Source of the DNA: Pisolithus tinctorius | Taxonomy: Eukaryota; Basidiomycota; Agaricomycetes; Boletales; Pisolithaceae | Assembly: GCA_024663395.1 (NCBI GenBank) | Contig: JANFAH010000062.1 | Location: 248,001 to 312,000, forward strand | Length of the DNA stretch: 64,000 nucleotides | Direction of reading: 5' to 3' | The notes under the pieces: generated by a model | Database searches by the model: none | What the model was told of the DNA's origin: nothing | Seen by the model: the letters and a program-made list of their open reading frames with translations, nothing else | In this document: piece after piece, positions 58,101-64,000 of the stretch | How the letters are laid out: each line of letters opens with the position of its first letter | Numbering within the stretch: position 1 is the first letter of the stretch | Position numbers and translations under genes: made by a program

Positions 58101-61100
58101 CTGAATCGTTAGCTGCCCAGAGCTCACTCACTAAATGCAAACTGCAAAACGTGTCACATCCTATATATATCCCCATTTCCAGGGAACGTCCCCGAACGGA
58201 CATGTTCGCCCTCTATTCAGGAACAATCTCACCCCCACACACGTCCCTCCTCCCCTGAGTTCCTGTGTGCGCTCGTTCTGTCAGAAAATGCTGTGCAAAG
58301 AGGGGTGCATGACCTTGTTTTTCAGATTGAGAGAACTACTACACAGCCTGGTGGAGTCGGTACATCGGCCGTGGCGAGGCCGGAGACCAAGCTTGATTAG
58401 CTGACTCCAAGTAAGGTTTTTTCCAGGGATAGTATGGAGGGGCAGGTGCGGAAGTTCTTGGCGAGTCCTCATGCGTGAGAAGGTTTGGAGGGCAGACCAT
58501 GGTTGGAGGCCAGGGCAATATTGCAGGCGCTTGGAGGGCGGATACTTGGCAGCGTGGCCAAGGCAAGGCTTGGACTTTCCAAAATCGGACCGACTCATGG
58601 CACCCAGCGTGGCTGTGCTGCACATAACGTGACGTCATCATATCGTCACACGTCCATACCCAGTGTACAGGGGGAAGTCGGAACGTTGGAGGGCGGAGGG
58701 TATCTCAAAACACCAGGGTGTGAGGTGGTTGCCTACTACGTACTCAGTATGTTACATAAAAGATGCCGCAGGGCCATCGAGGGCTTTGGGTTCGAGTATG
58801 GAAGACTGCTGCAGCATGCTGCGTACGGAGCTTTTCCAGTATGGTACTTACGCCTCGCAATGATGAGCCCGGGAGCCGGTATTATCGTGCATACGTTGAC
58901 AGTACCATACCTGTGCGTCTGGTGCGTGGCCCACCATCTGCGGTTATCTTGGAGAAACGGGTTGACTTCACTGACTGCGCGCGCGCGCAAATTCGATCAT
59001 ATGATGCATCTCGTCACGTCATTGATAGTTGGTGCGCGCCAATCATTACCTCGAGATAGCCACGGTGGTGGGGAGGGGGTGATCATCGGAAGCAGCGGCC
59101 GGCACGGGCATACTATCATCGGCAGTATGGTCCGGTGGTCGTGATCTTTGTTGGGGGGGGGTGCCAGAATGCAGTGGTGTGTGTCCTTTGACAAGTGGTG
59201 ACAGGTGAACGTGGAGATTGTCTCAAGGAGGGAACAAGGACGCAAGGGCGCGCAGCTGCGCGGTGAGTGCATGGCGATGACGTGACACTTAGCCTGGCGT
59301 GGTGTCGAAAGAACAATATTTGTCGAGGATCGGAAACTTCGTAACACTAGAACTCTTTCGACACTTTTGATTCATGACTTCTTTCATCTTGGTCCAAACT
59401 TTGTTGGAGTTCTTTGTCTCACTAGCACACACAATCGATCATTGTGGGTTCCATTCACTGTGAACACAGAAACAATTCCTTTACAGTTTCTGCCTTTGTA
59501 TTTTGTGAGCGCTCTTATTGTAAGTGTTACCTTCCACGCCGGTTTCACACGTCACATCCCGATCAGCGTTCCGGACAAAAAAGCTTATCGTGTCCCATAG
59601 GTTCGCCCGATCCCGGATAGGCTGCCATCCGCCTTTGTGTCTCTCTCTTCCTGCCACGCCCGAGCACTGTGTCTGTGCACATGTTCTAACCTCACGCCAA
59701 TCACATGCCTTCGGGCTCGTCCAGTCATGTTTCACGTTTTTTTTCTTTCTCTTACCTTGTTTGTCTTTTGCGCCGCCAATTCCAGTCAAGACCGCCACAG
59801 CGATTTGGAGTCCGACAACAGCACAAAGGGCACTCTGAGGTGACAGACTGGAGATGGGCTTGAAGCGTCGTGTTTGCCGCGGCAGATCTGCTCGGCACCT
59901 GTAAGTAACAATACAGTATGTCTTTCAAGCTTGACGAGTTTGGCATGTCACCCCCCCCTCCACAGTTCTTCATTCGATTGTCCCGCCTTTGTTGAGGTCT
60001 CTCAGACGGGCGCAAGAAGGGTATTGGTCCTCGGCTTGTTGAGAAGAAGGTCGCATTTCAGATTAGAAACCGAGAACGCTCTGATAGGTCATGTGCAGTG
60101 CATATGCTGTGGGGGAGAGCCGTTCGGATGCTATTACTTCGTGTATGTATATCACGCTTTCCTCCGAGATTGTCGCGGGGACGACGGTCGAATCCGAGAC
60201 CCTTTATAGCTTCGTTTCACGTATGGTATAGTTGAAAAGTGTGTAAGCCTGTACTGATCGCGACCCCTGCAAGGATATCGCGTGTTGTCAGCGACAAAAA
60301 CGAGATGAAATCTGACTTGAGAGCGCCTGAATACACGGGGGATGCGCCCCTCTGATACGTGTGCCGCAGTCACAAGTTCTGCCATGCTCATATCACCCCA
60401 CCATCTCGAGGTTGTGGCAGGGCATTCCCCGTTGCGGACGCCTTTCTCGGAGAGCCCTGAGATCATGATTAGATAGATCCTTGAAAAAAGTACCGATTCT
60501 CACTCTTATACACTCACACTTGCCGAGGCCATCTCCGATCCGGTAATGTCCATCAAGTTGTACACTGATCCTCGGAGACGTCGTTCCGTCTTTCCTTGTC
60601 CTTTTTAAAGTTTCTTTCTAATCGGACCGTGGACCCATGGTCCATGGATATACCACTACTAGTAGTGCAGTACACGCACGCGTGGTTGACAGCGTTGAAA
60701 AGTTACCCCTACGGCGAGATCGACCGCTGTCGACATGTCGTTGACACCGCCGTACTCGTCCGAACAAATGGGAGCTCTCTGATCTTCTTTCACTCGTAAG
60801 TTTTCACATTCACGTTGGCAGATCGTGACTGACAGACAAGTTACTCTGGCACGACAGGACGTGAAAAGATGGGGAGCACTATCTTATCTCTCTTGCTTTG
60901 ATCTGTTTGCGAGGTGGCATCGGCAACCAATCAATCACCTTGTGAACCAATCGTACGATCAATGTTCTTTTTCCTCTCTTTGAGTAATCACACCGGTGAT
61001 TGATGCATACGCCTACCCATCTAGGTGTACGGTATCCACAATACGCGCCACAAATTGGCCGTTCTAGTTGGATATCCATGCATCGCCTTCTCGACTCCGC

Positions 61101-64000
61101 TTTACCCGGATCGTAAGCCGAGTAAGCTCAGCCCCGTCGACGGAACAGGGATGCGCAATGTCTATCGCTAGACGAGGCTTCCAAGACATTCAACCCGCCT
61201 CGGGCGAGGAGTACTACCGGGGCCCGACAATTCTCCGGCCCCGGTGAGCAACTTGTTCACCAGACTAGGTCACAAGAATTGTGTTCCGGCTCAAATCGAT
61301 CACCCGCCAGTGCCGATAAGCGGGGAACTGGAGCATTGGGTCTCCACTCTAGTTGGACGCAAGTTATCGGGGAGCCGACTTAGTGTGCGGCGGCCCCTCT
61401 TGGACCACGTAGGCTCTGGTCCGTGGACATAGGATAGGAATAATCAGTTCCAGGCTGACCGGGGCAGTCTTCGCCATCACATCACCATCGTGATTTGATG
61501 AACGATCGAATGCGACAGACAGGTCTTCCAGACCACTTTTTCGCATTTGACTTGACCAAAATAGGTTCTTTCGAGTCTAAGAACGTCAAGGCCGCAGTTT
61601 CAAGTGACAACCATACCTCACGTGAGGAGTGGAGGAAGATGTGGAACTGGAGATGTGATCGGCCCGTGTCGACGGAGGGGAGGGGGGGTCTTCTCGGCGT
61701 TGTATGTATGTCCGGCCAATCAAATCGGTCGCTTCAAAGCGATGTATGTTCCAATCGCTCCAATTGCGTACATTGAGAATGGTTCTCCCGGCCGCTCAAC
61801 CATATGGTTCAGGCTTGGCGTTTCAGAGGGTATGGTCCTATCGTCTGCAGAGGACTTAGTGCGTCTACTCCACGCAGGTCAGCATTATGATCACTCTCAT
61901 CGTTACTCATGGTCTGCTGCTATCGATCATCCATTCACACACGCTGTCATTCGATGCAGCTGCCCTACGAGCTCGAAGGAGAAATTGCGGTCACTGTGAA
62001 TCCGCACACGAACACTTGCGTTCAGGGGTAAGACACATTCGTCATCAATGGTCATTGCATTCAACGCCGCATCACCCGCACATGCGGATTTAAATGGTCT
62101 TTCTTGGGTATACGCCTACCGAAATACCAACGCGTCTGCGGCAGGTGCCTTTGTTCACACAAGGCTAAGTTAATCCCGTTTGCAGTTCAGGTACTGGGTT
62201 ATCGGAGATAGAGCTGAGAATCACACGTCAGGTGGTTAGGGGTATGTGTATATTGTAAGCTCGTACAGGATTGGCTTGGCTCGATAACGAGACGTGAGTA
62301 GTTGGCCATGAGTCAATGACGTTCATTGACGGTTTGCGTAGACCTTGCCATCCGTGGACACCCGATGATAGAACGACATGCCCCCAAGTCCAGGCTCGAT
62401 ACCCGGCGGTCTCATTTGCGAATCACCACTCGATGTGGCGTGTCAATCCATAGATTGCGAATTGCGAATTGGGTGAAGGGTTCAGAGCGCTTTGATAGAT
62501 TTCAATCGTTCATGGTCTATGATGCACGTGCATAGCGTACTTGTCATTCAGCTGTTACTTGCCTGTTGGTGTCATTCATCTAAGTAGTTCCCCTTCGGAC
62601 ATGGCATCGTTGGAAGACGGGGATATTATATGACACTTGACAGGAATAGAATTGCGGCATCTTCGCTCCGATAAGATATATAATGGGCCCGCGGAAAGTA
62701 TATCTAATCTAATCAGCTGCGATAATGATGGCACCCAAGTACGTACATTGTATTGCAACATTTCGCAACCCCCCTCTCTCAATGCGAAAAAAAATACGAG
62801 TATACGTATGTATCCCCGCAAGGAGGTTACATCGTCTCTCATTACGTAGAGAACTCCATTTATTCCACCTGTGCGAACGATGGCGTATGATGACAGCTTC
62901 CAAGCTTCCAGCTTCCGCTTCCAAACGTTTATCACGCACCCATCCTTTCACATCAATCAATAAGTGAATGGACAATCATAGCAACTGTCGACGAACGATG
63001 ACTGAATTGCCCAGCGGCATCCCCTTCTGTTCTGCATTATACCAGATGCCCAGAATAGGATACTGATTTCATTATCTTACTCGGTGATAACCTTGAGATA
63101 ACTTGCTTTTAGGTGGAGCGAGAGCGAGCCTCATGGATTCAACGACGGATATAGACCTTTGGTAGACCAAGCATCAAGTAATGGACGGCAGCGGTATGTA
63201 TGTATAGACTATGGAAATGTGGCAGAGCAATAATGACTTACCCCTGCTGCTAAGGAACGAGACTTGACTAAACTGGCGTCCGTTACATGACATCTAGGCC
63301 TCTGGACAGTTATGCAGTCCTCAATTTCCGCGGATGCACAAGTGATACACCGCGAGCATCAATGATTCGATGGTGCGTGTAGGGGGAAAAGAGTTGCGTC
63401 ACCATCGCCCTCCCTTGCCTCTCCCTGCAATGTTCGCCACATCGCCGTGTAGTGCTCCAACGCACTTACCAAAGCCAAGACCTACCAGTTGGCACTATCC
63501 GGGACATCGTCCACTGCCTGGGAAGAAACATGCTCGTGCATACCTGCATGGGACTGAGATTGCGTTATAGCAGCTTCACGTTTCCTAAACCCATCCGGGC
63601 ATTGGATGTAAGACTCACAGATTCTAACCTCCCAAGACGTAATGGAAAATTAGAAAGGCGTGTTCACGGGTCTCGGTCACTGCAAACGCGATGCGGATAT
63701 CTGAAACTGTTTGCGTAGTTAATCTTGTACCGCCCTGGTCCACGATGAAGTGTGTAGATTATGGTACACATGGACGGAAGAGCATCTAGACATGCTGATA
63801 TGGATGAGTTGCGACGAGGGCAGTAGAAGTCATGTCAATTGCCGTTGTGATTCGTCCCTCCGTGGTCGCAAACGCCGCGCAATTGCATTATTGAGATGCG
63901 GTGCGCAAGAAAAAGCAAGCACGAAGGCCAGCTGGAGACCTCATGCTACATGAAACTCCTGTTCGGTTAATTGGCCACAGGGGTTTGCAGCTCTACAGGT
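55101..64000. other. Nine-kilobase stretch without a recognised gene
   Basis: No frame here has a recognisable domain, and none can be spliced into a convincing protein by eye. The longest, 219 codons at 58,485-59,144 (+), has no family features. Small repeats are present: GTATGTATGTATAG near 56,752, GTACGTGTACGTGTACAT near 57,280, and TTGGAGGGCRGA occurring three times between 58,475 and 58,700. The region could contain long UTRs, non-coding RNAs or an old decayed element. I cannot tell which. Confidence 0.4.

Noticed and set aside
58485..59144. 219-codon open frame (+), the longest in the right part of the window
   Set aside because: It has no domain or motif, its composition matches its surroundings, and overlapping frames of similar quality exist. 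It is probably a chance frame.
1..64000. tRNA, rRNA, CRISPR or complete transposon
   Set aside because: No tRNA-like B-box context, rRNA core, regularly spaced repeats, transposase or reverse transcriptase motifs were found by reading. A short-element scan could still find some.

Overview
The window reads as nuclear DNA of a filamentous basidiomycete, most likely an Agaricomycete. The evidence is genes split by many short GT-AG introns of about 45-60 nt, three HET-domain genes, a Goodbye-NACHT-WD40 STAND protein, an Agaricomycete-type P-loop GTPase and expanded P450s. There are no bacterial operons, tRNAs, rRNAs or CRISPR arrays. Gene models were spliced by eye from frame continuity, GT/AG sites and comparison among paralogues inside the window, so exon ends are approximate.

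Layout. 0.5-2.6 kb: a cytochrome P450 (+). 4.8-12.1 kb: two HET-domain genes, tail to tail. 12.5-13.8 kb: a broken partial copy of an EXO70 gene. 14.7-16.9 kb: a GTPase (-). 17.6-21.4 kb: a third HET gene (+), followed at once by an apparently complete EXO70 (21.9-24.3 kb). 25.0-26.1 kb: a NatA catalytic subunit (NAA10/ARD1-like) acetyltransferase (-). 25.5-35.1 kb: a tandem duplication of about 5 kb. Each unit holds an acetyltransferase part, a P450 and an MFS part; the first unit keeps the full acetyltransferase and the second keeps the full MFS transporter (34.7-37.4 kb). 39.4-44.4 kb: the STAND/NLR-like protein with 14 WD40 repeats. 44.4-64 kb: mostly without recognisable genes, apart from a possible lectin-like remnant near 46 kb and a low-complexity basidiomycete-type protein at 53.3-54.1 kb.

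Biology. The left two thirds looks like a fast-evolving self/non-self recognition island: three HET paralogues, an NLR-like receptor and a GTPase, mixed with duplicated housekeeping genes (exocyst EXO70, NatA acetyltransferase) and a P450/MFS pair that could act in secondary metabolism or detoxification. The most interesting points are: a multi-exon C-terminal module shared by the three HET genes and not recognised by me as a named domain; the HET/EXO70 neighbourhood; and a duplication whose junction sits at an exon end and joins acetyltransferase and MFS coding sequence in one open frame. The two tandem P450 copies each carry a different one-base homopolymer expansion.
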